A stretch of DNA of 64,000 nt from JAIYCX01 sp964353175 (GCA_964353175.1 CAYGUX010000002.1:217522-281521), one strand, 5' to 3'. Shown: positions 54,920 through 63,884, counted from the first letter of the stretch. Notes: generated by a model from the sequence alone, not told the origin. Made by a program: numbers and translations.

Positions 54920-56574
54920 GTATTAGAATTCCAATCGTAGCTGTAGTAGGAAGACCGAATGTTGGAAAGTCAACTTTCTTTAACAGGGTCGTAGGTAGTA
55001 AAAAGGCAATCGTTGAAGATGAGCCTGGAATTACAAGGGATAAGAACTATGCTTCTATTGAGTCCTTTTCTATTCCTTTTTACGTGATCGATACCGGTGG
55101 TATAGATACTAAAGAGGATGACGAACTACATAAAGAAACTCGTAAACAAGCGATCTCAGCAGTAGAAGAAGCTGATACAGTGATATTTCTCGTTGACGGT
55201 AGGGCAGGCGTACAGCCAGCAGATGAGGATGTATTAGAGATTCTGAGATCAAAGAAAGTTCCTTTTATCGTTGTAACAAATAAATGCGATGGCATTGAGC
55301 TTGAATCATTAAGTGCAGATTTCTACTCCCTAGGTGTGCCTGAAGTATTTTCGTGTAGTGCCCTTCATAATCGGAAGGTAACAGAGGTAGTTGAAGAGGT
55401 CTTGAGTCGTCTTCCTAATTATCTTGCTATTAAGAATTTCCAAACAGAAAAGCGACTTAGAGAGAAAGAAATATCTGCTCAGATAGAGGTTCGCATCGAG
55501 GAAGGACGTTTAGAGCTTTTAGAAGCTGAAGGTTGGTATGATAAGGCAGAAGATGAAAGAGAACTTGAAGCTACTGAAAAAGTTGATGTAAGTGCACAAG
55601 TTGATTACTTCCCACCAGTATTCACTCCTTCAGAAGATGGTTTAGAAGATAGCGAGTATGAAAAAGAATATGCGACTTTACCAGTACCTGCATCAAATCG
55701 AGATTGGAACTTAGATGACGAAGATGATTCAGAAGATGATACCCCTGAAGAATTGGAACTAGGTACGATTAGAACTGCTATAATCGGTAGGCCGAATGTG
55801 GGGAAATCGACCTTATTAAATGCTCTTACTGGGAAAGATCGATCTATAGTTTCCTCAATTGCTGGGACTACAAGGGATTCAATCCATGAGATGTTTGAGT
55901 ATGCTAATGAGACTTTTGAGTTGATAGATACTGCCGGCATGCGGAAGAAAGGGCGGATTGGAGATACTGTTGAGAAATATAGTGTTCTAAGATCTTTAAA
56001 CGCTATTGGTGAGTGTGATGTCGCAGTAGTTCTTCTTTGTGCAGAAGAAGGCCCTACAGAGCAAGATGCTAAAATTGTAGGACTAGCTCATGATCAGGGT
56101 AGAGGGATAGTGCTGGTAGTGAACAAATGGGATGCAATTGAAAAAGATCATACTAGTGTAAAGAAGTTTGAAGAAAATATCAGAGATACTTTTAAGTTCG
56201 TACCTTATGCTCCCTTATTGTTCATCTCAGCCAAAAATGGCAGGAGAGTAAATAGAGTTCTTGATGAAGCTATAAAAGTAGCTAGGTCAAGAAAACAAAG
56301 AATATCTACCATGAGACTTAATAAGTTATTAAGAAAGGAGATCACAAGAGTTTCCGCTCCGGTAGATAGAGGCAGAAGACTTAAGTTATACTATGCCGCT
56401 CAGGTAGATGTCGCTCCTCCACGCTTTATGTTAGTCATGAACTATCCAAGGCAAGCACATTTTTCATACTTAAGATTTATTAAGAATGTAATTAGAGAAA
56501 AGTATGGTTTTGATGGGACTGACATTAAGTTGGTCACTAAGAAACGAGGTGGAGGCAAGGCAGCTAGGCAATAG
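54916..56574 (+). CDS. der: Ribosome-associated GTPase Der
   Basis: 552 residues with two G domains: GRPNVGKSTFFNRV (from 13) and GRPNVGKSTLLNALTG (from 288). The linker between them (about 172-284) is about 110 residues and highly acidic, longer than in E. coli Der. C-terminal KH-like domain. 50S assembly factor. ATG start overlapping era stop. Confidence 0.95.
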   Translation: MSIRIPIVAVVGRPNVGKSTFFNRVVGSKKAIVEDEPGITRDKNYASIESFSIPFYVIDTGGIDTKEDDELHKETRKQAISAVEEADTVIFLVDGRAGVQPADEDVLEILRSKKVPFIVVTNKCDGIELESLSADFYSLGVPEVFSCSALHNRKVTEVVEEVLSRLPNYLAIKNFQTEKRLREKEISAQIEVRIEEGRLELLEAEGWYDKAEDERELEATEKVDVSAQVDYFPPVFTPSEDGLEDSEYEKEYATLPVPASNRDWNLDDEDDSEDDTPEELELGTIRTAIIGRPNVGKSTLLNALTGKDRSIVSSIAGTTRDSIHEMFEYANETFELIDTAGMRKKGRIGDTVEKYSVLRSLNAIGECDVAVVLLCAEEGPTEQDAKIVGLAHDQGRGIVLVVNKWDAIEKDHTSVKKFEENIRDTFKFVPYAPLLFISAKNGRRVNRVLDEAIKVARSRKQRISTMRLNKLLRKEITRVSAPVDRGRRLKLYYAAQVDVAPPRFMLVMNYPRQAHFSYLRFIKNVIREKYGFDGTDIKLVTKKRGGGKAARQ

Positions 56575-56673
56575 AGTTAGTTAATACTAATTTGCAAGCT
56601 ATCAGAGTGTCCAATATTAAGCCCCTATTTTTACTCTTGAAATTTAATGTGTTACTAAAAACGCATACTTTAT

Positions 56674-56679
56674 TATAAT
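56674..56679 (+). promoter_or_regulatory. Candidate -10 box of the DEAD-box gene
   Basis: A consensus TATAAT ends 12 bases before the ATG at 56692, so transcription would start about 6 bases before the start codon and the message would be nearly leaderless. No good -35 box is at 16-18 bases. Confidence 0.35.
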
Positions 56680-56691
56680 TTGAGCCAATAC

Positions 56692-58359
56692 ATGAACGAA
56701 TCTAACGAATTTTCTGTCGAACCACTAGCCACAACTTCTGCTACTACTCCGGTGGTATTAGCAGATAAGTTTTCTAGTATCTTAAAAAATGAAGCCCTAC
56801 TTTCTAGAATGAAAGAGCTAGGCTTTGATACACCCACAGAGATCCAAGCTATGGCAATCTCTAAGGCTTTAGCGGGTAAGGACTTGATTATCAAAGCTCA
56901 AACAGGAAGCGGTAAGACTCTCGCATTTGTTTTGCCTTTGATTGAACGTTTTCAGGAGTTAGGAAAAGATAAGAACGAAACTGTAGCTCTTTTAATCGCT
57001 CCAACAAGAGAACTCTCTGTTCAAATACAAGAAGTTATTCAAGAGTTAAATTCAGACCTTGATCCAGTTTTAATAATTGGGGGAGTGGATGAGACTAAAC
57101 AGAAGAAAGCTCTAGAAAAGGATGCACGTATTGTTGTAGGTACTCCAGGACGACTCTTAGATCTTATTCAAAAACGCATCTTGAAGCTTAAAACATGTAA
57201 ATATTTTGTTTTAGATGAAGCAGATGAAATGTTATCAATGGGTTTCATTGAAGACATTAGAGCTATACTTTCTAGGCTCCCTAAGAAAAGGCAGGGTCTA
57301 TTTGTATCAGCTACCATAAACCCTCGAGTTGAAATGTTAGCACATAGTTTCCTTGTTAAGTCAGAGTATGTGCTAGCAGAAACTACTGAAGAAAATCTAC
57401 CAAGCATTGAGCACCTTTATTGTGAAGTAGGTGGGGAGTTGTTGTCTAAGGCTTTAGCACTTTGTGATATTATTGAGGCTGAGAATCCTAGATCAGCGAT
57501 TATTTTTTGTAATACTAAGTCAGAAACGGAGTTTGTTGAGCTATTATTGAGAAGGCGTGGTTTTGATGCGCGTCGTATGAATTCTGATTTGACACAATCC
57601 AAGCGTCAAGCAGTAATTGCTAAGATTAAGGCTGAAGAGTTACATCTATTAGTAGCAACGGATATCGCAGCGCGAGGGATCGATATAGCTGAACTTGATT
57701 TAGTGATTCATTACTCCTTACATGATCAACCTGATAACTATACTCATCGAACAGGTCGGACAGGAAGAGCTGGTCATAAGGGACGAGTTATTAGTATCGT
57801 CGGCCCAAGAGATTTCGGAGCTTTTCATTATCTTAATAAGGTCTTGGATGTAGAGTTTATAAAAATTGAATTACCTACTGATGAGGATGTAGCTAGTGCA
57901 AGATTAGCGCATCTATATAAGAAGCTTAGAGAAAATGAAGCTAAGGTTGATGGAAGAGCCTTACTCGCCGCTAAGAAGTTGCTTAAAGATCATGGTGCCC
58001 TTAGTCAAAAAGAAGGTGAAGAGGTAAGTGAAGATTTAATAGAAGTCCTAGGTCGTTTATGTGAATTTACTCTAGCGCATTCAGTTGCAGAAGAAGCAAA
58101 GAGTTTAGACGATGAAATGCTTCAAAAAACAGAACGAGAAAGTCGGGAAGGTCGCGGTTCCGGCAGAGGAAATGACCGCGGAAATGACCGAGGGAATGAC
58201 AGGGGCGGTGACAGAAGTAGTCATAGAGGCGATGACAGAAGAGATCAAGGCAGAGGCCCATCAAGATCAAGAGGCCGCGATGACGATAGGTCAAGAGACC
58301 GAGGCAATTCAGGCGGTGGTAGTAGAGGTAGTGGTGATAGGGGCGGAAACCGAAACTAG
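56692..58359 (+). CDS. DEAD-box RNA helicase with RGG/RD-rich tail
   Basis: 555 residues from ATG 56692 (a TTG at 56680 overlaps the -10 box). Motifs: AQTGSGKT (I), PTRELSVQ (Ia), TPGR (Ib), VLDEADEM (II), SAT (III), HRTGRTGRAG (VI). The tail from about 480 is a repetitive R/G/D/S region (GNDRGNDRGND repeated), as in RNA-binding helicases such as DeaD/CsdA and RhlE. Likely ribosome assembly or cold adaptation. Confidence 0.9.
   Translation: MNESNEFSVEPLATTSATTPVVLADKFSSILKNEALLSRMKELGFDTPTEIQAMAISKALAGKDLIIKAQTGSGKTLAFVLPLIERFQELGKDKNETVALLIAPTRELSVQIQEVIQELNSDLDPVLIIGGVDETKQKKALEKDARIVVGTPGRLLDLIQKRILKLKTCKYFVLDEADEMLSMGFIEDIRAILSRLPKKRQGLFVSATINPRVEMLAHSFLVKSEYVLAETTEENLPSIEHLYCEVGGELLSKALALCDIIEAENPRSAIIFCNTKSETEFVELLLRRRGFDARRMNSDLTQSKRQAVIAKIKAEELHLLVATDIAARGIDIAELDLVIHYSLHDQPDNYTHRTGRTGRAGHKGRVISIVGPRDFGAFHYLNKVLDVEFIKIELPTDEDVASARLAHLYKKLRENEAKVDGRALLAAKKLLKDHGALSQKEGEEVSEDLIEVLGRLCEFTLAHSVAEEAKSLDDEMLQKTERESREGRGSGRGNDRGNDRGNDRGGDRSSHRGDDRRDQGRGPSRSRGRDDDRSRDRGNSGGGSRGSGDRGGNRN
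58140..58340 (+). repeat. Tandem repeats encoding the RGG/RD tail
   Basis: Imperfect short repeats of about 12 bases (AATGACCGCGG/AATGACCGAGG) coding for NDRG units. A protein-level low-complexity tail, not a CRISPR array: units are too short and have no spacers. Confidence 0.7.
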
Positions 58360-58397
58360 TAATAGTTGCTTTTTTGCCTGTCAAAATGAATAAAGAA

Positions 58398-58412
58398 ATG
58401 TAAGTGAGAAAA
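58398..58412. repeat. Left copy of 15-bp inverted repeat
   Basis: ATGTAAGTGAGAAAA, the exact reverse complement of 60501-60515. The pair brackets the helical-repeat gene and its terminator. The match continues imperfectly for about six more bases outwards or inwards (TTCTTT). Confidence 0.6.
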
Positions 58413-58444
58413 GCCCCGCCCAGAACGAAGTCTGGGACGGGGGC
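58413..58444 (-). terminator. Terminator of the helical-repeat gene
   Basis: On the minus strand GGCCCCCGTCCCAGA pairs with TCTGGGCGGGGC, then TTTTC. It begins just beyond the stop codon of the 638-residue gene (58450), and is GC-rich in contrast to its surroundings. Confidence 0.8.
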
Positions 58445-58449
58445 CAGTG

Positions 58450-60366
58450 CTAAGTAGTGGGAGCCTCGAAGGAGAATAGATCTCCTGCGCGATTCGCAAT
58501 TTTCAATGCACAATCCTGCCAAGAATCTCCGCCTAGTGAATGAGCCTCAGCGAGAATACCCAAAATCTCATCCACTGATATAATCGTGCCAAGATTGCTC
58601 GCGTCGGAGGAGTTTTCCACGTATCCTTTTAGTACATGTACCAAGCAGGCGAGCATCAGCTTTCTGTTGGCCCGCAAAGCCGGTACGTCTACTGAGTGTT
58701 GTAGGACTCTATATGCATACATACGTCCATGAGGCGATTCGCATCTAAGGCGTAAGAGGTGTTCTCTCAGAAGATCATCATTCAAACCCCAGAAGCGATC
58801 TAGCAGCGATGAGTCCGTTATATATGCAATGTTTATTGAAACACAAGTAAATGCGTCCTTTCGTTGTTGAGCTGTAGCATGAGGGTGCTCTACGATGTCC
58901 AGTAATAGGGGTACAATGCCCATAAGGCTATCGTCGATATGATCTGAACACAAGCCAATGAGCGTTGGGCAAACTTGAAGTGTAAGCCCCTGTACTTTCA
59001 ATCTATCGTTAAGGCATCCATATGGACCGCTAAATCTAAGCGCAATCTTTCTGATTGGCGTACCTGTCCATTGTGGCTTAAGTATCTCTGAAAGATCATA
59101 AAGCCCATGGGCAAGAATCGTGGCGATATCCTCACTAATGGCCCGTGTATGACCCAAGCCTACGATGGACATTTTTGCCATGGCCTGGACAACAACTCCA
59201 CCTTGATTCCTTTCTAGTAGCCGGAGTAGGTGAGTCGCGCCATCAGAAGTACGGATCGCACCATTTAGTAGGGCTCCAACTAAATGCACTCGTCGAACCG
59301 TAGGAGATCGATTTTCAGGAGGGACCTCTTGTGAGTAAGATCTTGGAATTTCCATCTCTGTGAAACGAAATTGCCCTACATTAAGTACTGGGAATACGAG
59401 ATCCAATACATCCTTGTTGCTCGAAAGCGCGCAGAGAAGTCTGATTACTGCTTCCTTACAACGAATTAGGGTAATATTAGTACCCGGTAAGGTGCTTGCG
59501 CTCCCTTCTGCAAATGAAGAGTGAAGCTGCATCCCCCTATCTTTTATAACCTGAAGAGTGTCTCCTCCAATCTCTGCGAGCTTATCTATCCAATTTGGCC
59601 AATTCGGGAATGTCACGTTCTCTCTTTCTCCCTGTACTATCTGGGGTATGCAGGCTCCCAAGATCTTCATTAGGGCCAGGGTGCAACGTTTTCTCTGATC
59701 CTCATCAGCCTGCTTGCATCCGTACAGCAAAGAGTCGATAATACGATTAGTGTAGCTTGGGGTTTCGAAAGTCTTATTTGCTAAATCCACTAATCGATTA
59801 AGACTGGTTTCTGAATGTACAGCCAAGTCAGAGAGAAATGGTAGACGAACTCTTCCAAGTCCTTCCTCTAAACTGAGAATTCTCTCTAGTAGGGTACTGG
59901 CCGAGCTTGTTGCCGAAAGATACTCTATGCACAGATTAGCCACAAGTGCTGCCGGTGTTCTTTTGTTGTCAAGAATTTTTATACAGAGTTCAGATCCGTA
60001 CTCACTGCTTCCAGTGTATTCTAGAATCTTTCTAAGAGTAATTATCTGTTTTTGCTGGTCCGTATCACCTAGGAAGTCGAACAATGGAGACCAGTGATTC
60101 CGTTGTCTGAATGCATACTCCAATGTAAGATTGAATTCTGTAGTCCATTTGTAATGCGCAATAAATAAGGTCGGACTATTCTGTTCAAAAACCAATTGAG
60201 GAAGGTTCGTCATTCCAAGCTGTTTCGCTTGTCGAAGAAGATGAACTGCTTCTGCTACTGTCTCTTCGGTTGGTTCCTCCCACCTTGGGAGAGCACTGCG
60301 GAGTTCCTTAAGGAGGAGACTCCGATTAAAGGCGAAACGAATGGCATTGTTAGAATCTGTAGTCAT
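58450..60366 (-). CDS. Helical-repeat (HEAT-like) protein of unknown function
   Basis: 638 residues, nearly all alpha-helical with leucine-rich helices spaced about 35-40 residues, giving HEAT/ARM-like solenoid character (for example LLERILSLEEGLGRVRLPFL, VRRVHLVGALLNGAIRTSDG). No catalytic motif, signal peptide or membrane helix. Not recognised. ATG start with AGGAA about eight bases upstream. It diverges from the RuvC-like gene across 696 bases and uses more CGN arginine codons than the core genes, like that gene. A partner or target protein for it is possible, but nothing proves it. Confidence 0.75.
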   Translation of the reverse strand: MTTDSNNAIRFAFNRSLLLKELRSALPRWEEPTEETVAEAVHLLRQAKQLGMTNLPQLVFEQNSPTLFIAHYKWTTEFNLTLEYAFRQRNHWSPLFDFLGDTDQQKQIITLRKILEYTGSSEYGSELCIKILDNKRTPAALVANLCIEYLSATSSASTLLERILSLEEGLGRVRLPFLSDLAVHSETSLNRLVDLANKTFETPSYTNRIIDSLLYGCKQADEDQRKRCTLALMKILGACIPQIVQGERENVTFPNWPNWIDKLAEIGGDTLQVIKDRGMQLHSSFAEGSASTLPGTNITLIRCKEAVIRLLCALSSNKDVLDLVFPVLNVGQFRFTEMEIPRSYSQEVPPENRSPTVRRVHLVGALLNGAIRTSDGATHLLRLLERNQGGVVVQAMAKMSIVGLGHTRAISEDIATILAHGLYDLSEILKPQWTGTPIRKIALRFSGPYGCLNDRLKVQGLTLQVCPTLIGLCSDHIDDSLMGIVPLLLDIVEHPHATAQQRKDAFTCVSINIAYITDSSLLDRFWGLNDDLLREHLLRLRCESPHGRMYAYRVLQHSVDVPALRANRKLMLACLVHVLKGYVENSSDASNLGTIISVDEILGILAEAHSLGGDSWQDCALKIANRAGDLFSFEAPTT

Positions 60367-60500
60367 TGCAATTTCCTAAGGAAGGTCCAACAGCTCAAGA
60401 TCACCTTAGTCCGCTAAGATTTTAGCGGAAAAACATCTAAGGCCTCTCGCTAAAGATAAAAAGTAATGTTCTCTTTAGTGAAAGACCCAAAAAACCTTAT

Positions 60501-60515
60501 TTTTCTCACTTACAT
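60501..60515. repeat. Right copy of 15-bp inverted repeat
   Basis: TTTTCTCACTTACAT, exact reverse complement of 58398-58412. Together they enclose 2.1 kb holding the helical-repeat gene. No transposase lies between them and no target-site duplication is obvious. Confidence 0.6.
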
Positions 60516-60892
60516 CTTCTTTTAAATAAGCCGTTTTAAAACTTCAGTGACTCACAAAAAAGAAGAAAATAAGGTCATTCTACCCAAACTATGTATATGT
60601 AAAAGCAATACAGGGAATAGTATATCAGATAAGTGATTTATTCAAAATCTGATCCAAATTCTACTTCTTCACGAGAGAGTTGAGAAGCTCGAGGTTCTGG
60701 TAGATGGATAGACAGTGATAGACGGCGAACTTAAAAAAAATCGTAGTAAGTGCTTCAATTTATTTATAGAAAATTCTATAAATAAGCGTGTGGAATATTT
60801 GACTAATTTAATGCATTAGTGTAGTCCTCGATCACCTACGTAAATAAACTATTTTTGCTCTTTCCCATTTTACTTTCGAGTAGAAGAAATTA

Positions 60893-60916
60893 AAGCCTCT
60901 GTCTCTTTGAGGGCTT
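60893..60916 (+). terminator. Candidate terminator of an upstream noncoding transcript
   Basis: AAAGCCTC pairs with GAGGGCTTT (one bulge), then TTTCTCTATTT. It could end a plus-strand RNA from 60400-60890. Its CTCTGTCTCT loop segment (60897-60906) also pairs perfectly with AGAGACAGAG at 60977-60986, an alternative structure that might affect the downstream gene. Confidence 0.4.
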
Positions 60917-60986
60917 TCTCTATTTCACAATTCCCCAAAATTCTAGATTTGAAATTCCATTGTAGAGAACTTTCATAGAGACAGAG
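60897..60986. repeat. 10-bp inverted repeat in the leader of the RuvC-like gene
   Basis: CTCTGTCTCT (60897-60906) and AGAGACAGAG (60977-60986), 70 bases apart, perfect. It competes with the hairpin at 60893-60916. Confidence 0.5.
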
Positions 60987-61062
60987 ACAGGTAATTTAAA
61001 AGGTTTTTTGGAAAACCTACCTTAGAGTCTCTTCTCCAGATACCTTTAGAAAGGGTGCTGAG

Positions 61063-63711
61063 ATGGCTAAGAAACAAAAGCGTCGGACGTTCACAAGAGT
61101 TGCAACATTGTTTGGGAGTGATCAGAGTGCTACTGAATGCATCGAAGCCTGTATGCGCAGTACAAGCGTATTAATGGGCGAGATGCAGATCGTACTCGCA
61201 TATCTATTGGGTATGCTGGACCTTGAAGAAGACAGAGATCTGAACTTCTTGAGATCCGTAAGGAACTCGGAGTTGCTGGGCTTAATCAAATTGTTTGATG
61301 AAGCTTCTGAAAGAGAGAAGGAGCTATACCGAAGCCTTGTATTTGGACTTTGTCGGCTTGGCTCAATGAGTTATGATCATTTTCGTCGCTTGGCAGTGGA
61401 TAAGGGTAAGGTCGATGGCCTTATTAATTCCTTTGAAAGAGCGATGGGCTCTTATACTGGCTACTACAAGATTGATAAGGAAAGTGGTAGTAAAGAATGG
61501 GTCATAGGAGAGTTAGCCAAGCTTTGTAGGGAAAAAGTGCCAGGAGAACCCATAAACCCTCGGTATGAAGAAGCCTGGAAGGAGCTTCAGATGCTGAGAG
61601 AGGCGCAAAAAATCTACAGACGTATCGGTGAAGGTGAGATGGGCCCTGTAGCTCAATCAATGGGGGTATTTGTAAATATCCTTGATGGTTTTACGACGTG
61701 GGCTAGAAAAATCATCATCAATGGCGTCAGCCAAGTGATGTTGTCAAACCTCAATGGCCAAGTAACAAGAGGGAAAGAAGGCTATCAGCTTATACTTAAA
61801 GAATATCAGTTAATGACTGATATGTCGGATAAGAATAAGTCTGCAGCGGAGTATCGGAGATACCTTGAATTCCGAGAATCACATGCTAACTTCATCAAGG
61901 ATTTGGAAACAGCCGAAAAAGAGAATCCTCATACCTCATGGGAACTCTTGGCAGACAAACGGATTCGGGAGTTCTTTAAACCGACTAAGTCTGGTAAGTT
62001 TCCTGATTGGACTGCTTTGACTCATTATGAGTTGAAGAAGAAAGCAGTCGTTAGGCTGTTTTTAAAGAACCATGCCTTGTACAAGAAATTTCGGCATGGA
62101 GTGAGTCCAGTTGAATTTACTCCGAATAATGGAGAGGATCATGTTTTCAACTTGACCTATCCTGGGCCGAAGACTGTTAAAAGCTCCCCAGCCTACAAAA
62201 TTACGAAAATCCATTCTAGTAAGTCTGGAAGTGGAAGAGGAGTTATGAGGATTACTCTACCCAATACGGAAGTTGTAGATGCAAAATTTACATTTAGAGC
62301 CGATCAGGGAGAGTTTTTACAATCCCTGATGGTCGGTGAGTGGGGTGAAGGGAATTGGGTTGTGACCTATGGAAAGCGAAGGATGGAATGTACCGCTATG
62401 CTTGGTGGTATTAAACCAGTAATTCAGTTGAACTCATCAGGTCAAAAGACTTTACGTTTTGATATCACGGTGAATTTCGATGAGCCACCATTTTCAGTCA
62501 GAGATACCTTCGATAAGAAGTTGAAGAGCCATCGATTTTCTCCAGGAACTAGAGTAGGAGTTGTATCCCAAGCTACGGATGGTCGTCTGTGGTTTACTGC
62601 GTACGAAATCACAGATAATGGGCCAAGAATTATGCGAGGGGAAAGTTCTACTAGCCCTGTATCGCATGAGATTGTGCTAACCGAACGAAAATGGGCTCCA
62701 TTGCCTAAGGTCTTCTTGTATCCTGACGGGGGTTCTCGAAAGGCGAGCCGAGAAGAATTTGGGAGACTGCTCTCTGCTTTACAAAGGGCAGATAGTCAGA
62801 CTTCTGATGAGGACTTGGTTTCAAAACTTGATAGCGTGCTTGGGGGTAAGGGAGACTTTACTCTCGAGAGCTTACGCTTATTGCGCTTACACAGAGAAAG
62901 GAGAGATCAAAAAATCAGTTCGGGTGGGCCTCCTGATGATTCTTTGGAGATTAAGAAGACCTCTGCTCGATTGGATGTGATTTTTGCTGCTTGGCAAAAG
63001 TGGCAAAAGTTAAAGAAGGAGTATAAGGATTTTGTTGCTAATCACTTTGGCGAGCTTCATGCCTTGGAAAAGGTGGAGAATCCAACTCCTGGCCAAAAGA
63101 GAAGAAGTCGGTTTATTCGGAGACGTACTGAGGCCTTTGATCGGAAGATCAAACTTATTCGACGGCGTCTGATGCATCTGAAGAGAAACCGGGTACGTAC
63201 TTTTGCACATCAGATAGCGACACTGTGTCTTGAGCATGGGGTTGAAGTCTTGGTCGTGCAGGAGAGTCCAAATAAGACTCCGGCGAAACCGTCGCGGTTT
63301 CGACCACAGCCGAAAGCCAATACGATTCAGCTGCTCTCTACTAGAGCAGATTTGCTGACTTGGATTGGATACCAGATGGAGTATTTGGGTATTTGGATGA
63401 TCAAGGATAAGTCCTGGTACGTAGAAGATGTTTGTCCTCGCTGTGGCAGGAAGGGTCTTTTGGTTTATCCGGATAGAGAGAACTTCTCTTTAACCGATCC
63501 GACTACGGACAGTGAACTACCTGCTAGTCGGGTGTTTGTTTGTTCTCATAGTGGAACGGTCGATGGAAAAGCTTGCTCCAAGGGAACGCCAGAACCTCAG
63601 CATGCAGCAACGATGATGATGCAGCATGTTGTGGGTAGTGTGACACATGTTGATGGTAAGGAGGAGAAGGACATCGTGGATGCTGTAAGGAAACGCATTC
63701 TGCTGAACTAA
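61063..63711 (+). CDS. TnpB/Cas12-like RuvC-fold protein, apparently nuclease-dead
   Basis: 882 residues. Residues 1-330 are mostly helical; 340-490 are beta-rich, as in recognition/wedge parts of Cas12. RuvC-I-like strand: RVGVVSQATDGRLWFTAYEI from 497; the position where the family reads GxDxG is GVVSQ, so the aspartate is missing. A basic helical bridge (about 640-720) follows. RuvC-II: VEVLVVQES, glutamate E734 present. Zinc ribbon: C791, C794, C827, C838. RuvC-III should read DxNAA; here PEPQHAA (843-849) lacks the aspartate. This resembles Cas12k, Cas12m or TldR-type proteins that bind guided targets without cutting. AAGGG seven bases before the ATG. No cas1, cas2, TnpA or array seen. 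Confidence 0.7.
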   Translation: MAKKQKRRTFTRVATLFGSDQSATECIEACMRSTSVLMGEMQIVLAYLLGMLDLEEDRDLNFLRSVRNSELLGLIKLFDEASEREKELYRSLVFGLCRLGSMSYDHFRRLAVDKGKVDGLINSFERAMGSYTGYYKIDKESGSKEWVIGELAKLCREKVPGEPINPRYEEAWKELQMLREAQKIYRRIGEGEMGPVAQSMGVFVNILDGFTTWARKIIINGVSQVMLSNLNGQVTRGKEGYQLILKEYQLMTDMSDKNKSAAEYRRYLEFRESHANFIKDLETAEKENPHTSWELLADKRIREFFKPTKSGKFPDWTALTHYELKKKAVVRLFLKNHALYKKFRHGVSPVEFTPNNGEDHVFNLTYPGPKTVKSSPAYKITKIHSSKSGSGRGVMRITLPNTEVVDAKFTFRADQGEFLQSLMVGEWGEGNWVVTYGKRRMECTAMLGGIKPVIQLNSSGQKTLRFDITVNFDEPPFSVRDTFDKKLKSHRFSPGTRVGVVSQATDGRLWFTAYEITDNGPRIMRGESSTSPVSHEIVLTERKWAPLPKVFLYPDGGSRKASREEFGRLLSALQRADSQTSDEDLVSKLDSVLGGKGDFTLESLRLLRLHRERRDQKISSGGPPDDSLEIKKTSARLDVIFAAWQKWQKLKKEYKDFVANHFGELHALEKVENPTPGQKRRSRFIRRRTEAFDRKIKLIRRRLMHLKRNRVRTFAHQIATLCLEHGVEVLVVQESPNKTPAKPSRFRPQPKANTIQLLSTRADLLTWIGYQMEYLGIWMIKDKSWYVEDVCPRCGRKGLLVYPDRENFSLTDPTTDSELPASRVFVCSHSGTVDGKACSKGTPEPQHAATMMMQHVVGSVTHVDGKEEKDIVDAVRKRILLN

Positions 63712-63738
63712 CTCCTGAATATTCTTAAATAATTTTTT

Positions 63739-63780
63739 GCCAGGGTGAGAGATTTTTCTTTCACCTTGGCTAGTTTTTTT
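63739..63780 (+). terminator. Terminator of the RuvC-like gene
   Basis: GCCAGGGTGAGAG pairs imperfectly with TTTCACCTTGGC, followed by a seven-T run (63774-63780). Confidence 0.8.
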
Positions 63781-63828
63781 ACCTGTTTCTGTGTTATTAA
63801 ATCATTTTTGATCTTTGAAAATTTAATA

Positions 63829-63884
63829 TGAGTAGAGCTGATCCAATTTGGATCACTTGATAGGTGATTTGTGTTATCTACTCA
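63829..63884 (+). ncRNA. Candidate three-way-junction RNA element
   Basis: Closing stem TGAGTAGA (63829-63836) with TCTACTCA (63877-63884); inside, GATCC/GGATC (63839-63854) and ATCAC/GTGAT (63852-63868) stems that share bases. It lies 120 bases past the RuvC-like gene, the side on which guide RNAs or CRISPR arrays are often found. Structure is inferred by eye. Confidence 0.35.

Larger units (their letters stand above)
60367..61062. other. Hairpin-rich divergent intergenic region
   Basis: 696 bases without a gene. Perfect or near-perfect stems: CCGCTAA/TTAGCGG (60411-60428); CGCTAAAG/CTTTAGTG (60448-60480); CCTTATTTT/AAAATAAGG (60495-60574); ATCAGAT/ATCTGAT (60624-60653); TTATTTATAGA/TCTATAAATAA (60760-60785); AAAGCC..GGGCTTT (60893-60916) followed by T-rich sequence; AGGTTTT/AAAACCT (61001-61018). 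This density suggests a noncoding RNA (tracr- or guide-like) or regulatory DNA for both flanking genes. No direct repeat array is present. Confidence 0.55.

Noticed and set aside
58140..58340. Short tandem repeats that might suggest a CRISPR array
   Set aside because: Units are about 12 bases without unique spacers and encode the RGG/RD tail of the helicase.
52317..60761. 17-bp direct repeat AGTAAGTGCTTCAATTT at 52317-52333 and 60745-60761
   Set aside because: In a 64-kb AT-rich window one such match is not far from chance, and the first copy overlaps the mnmA stop.
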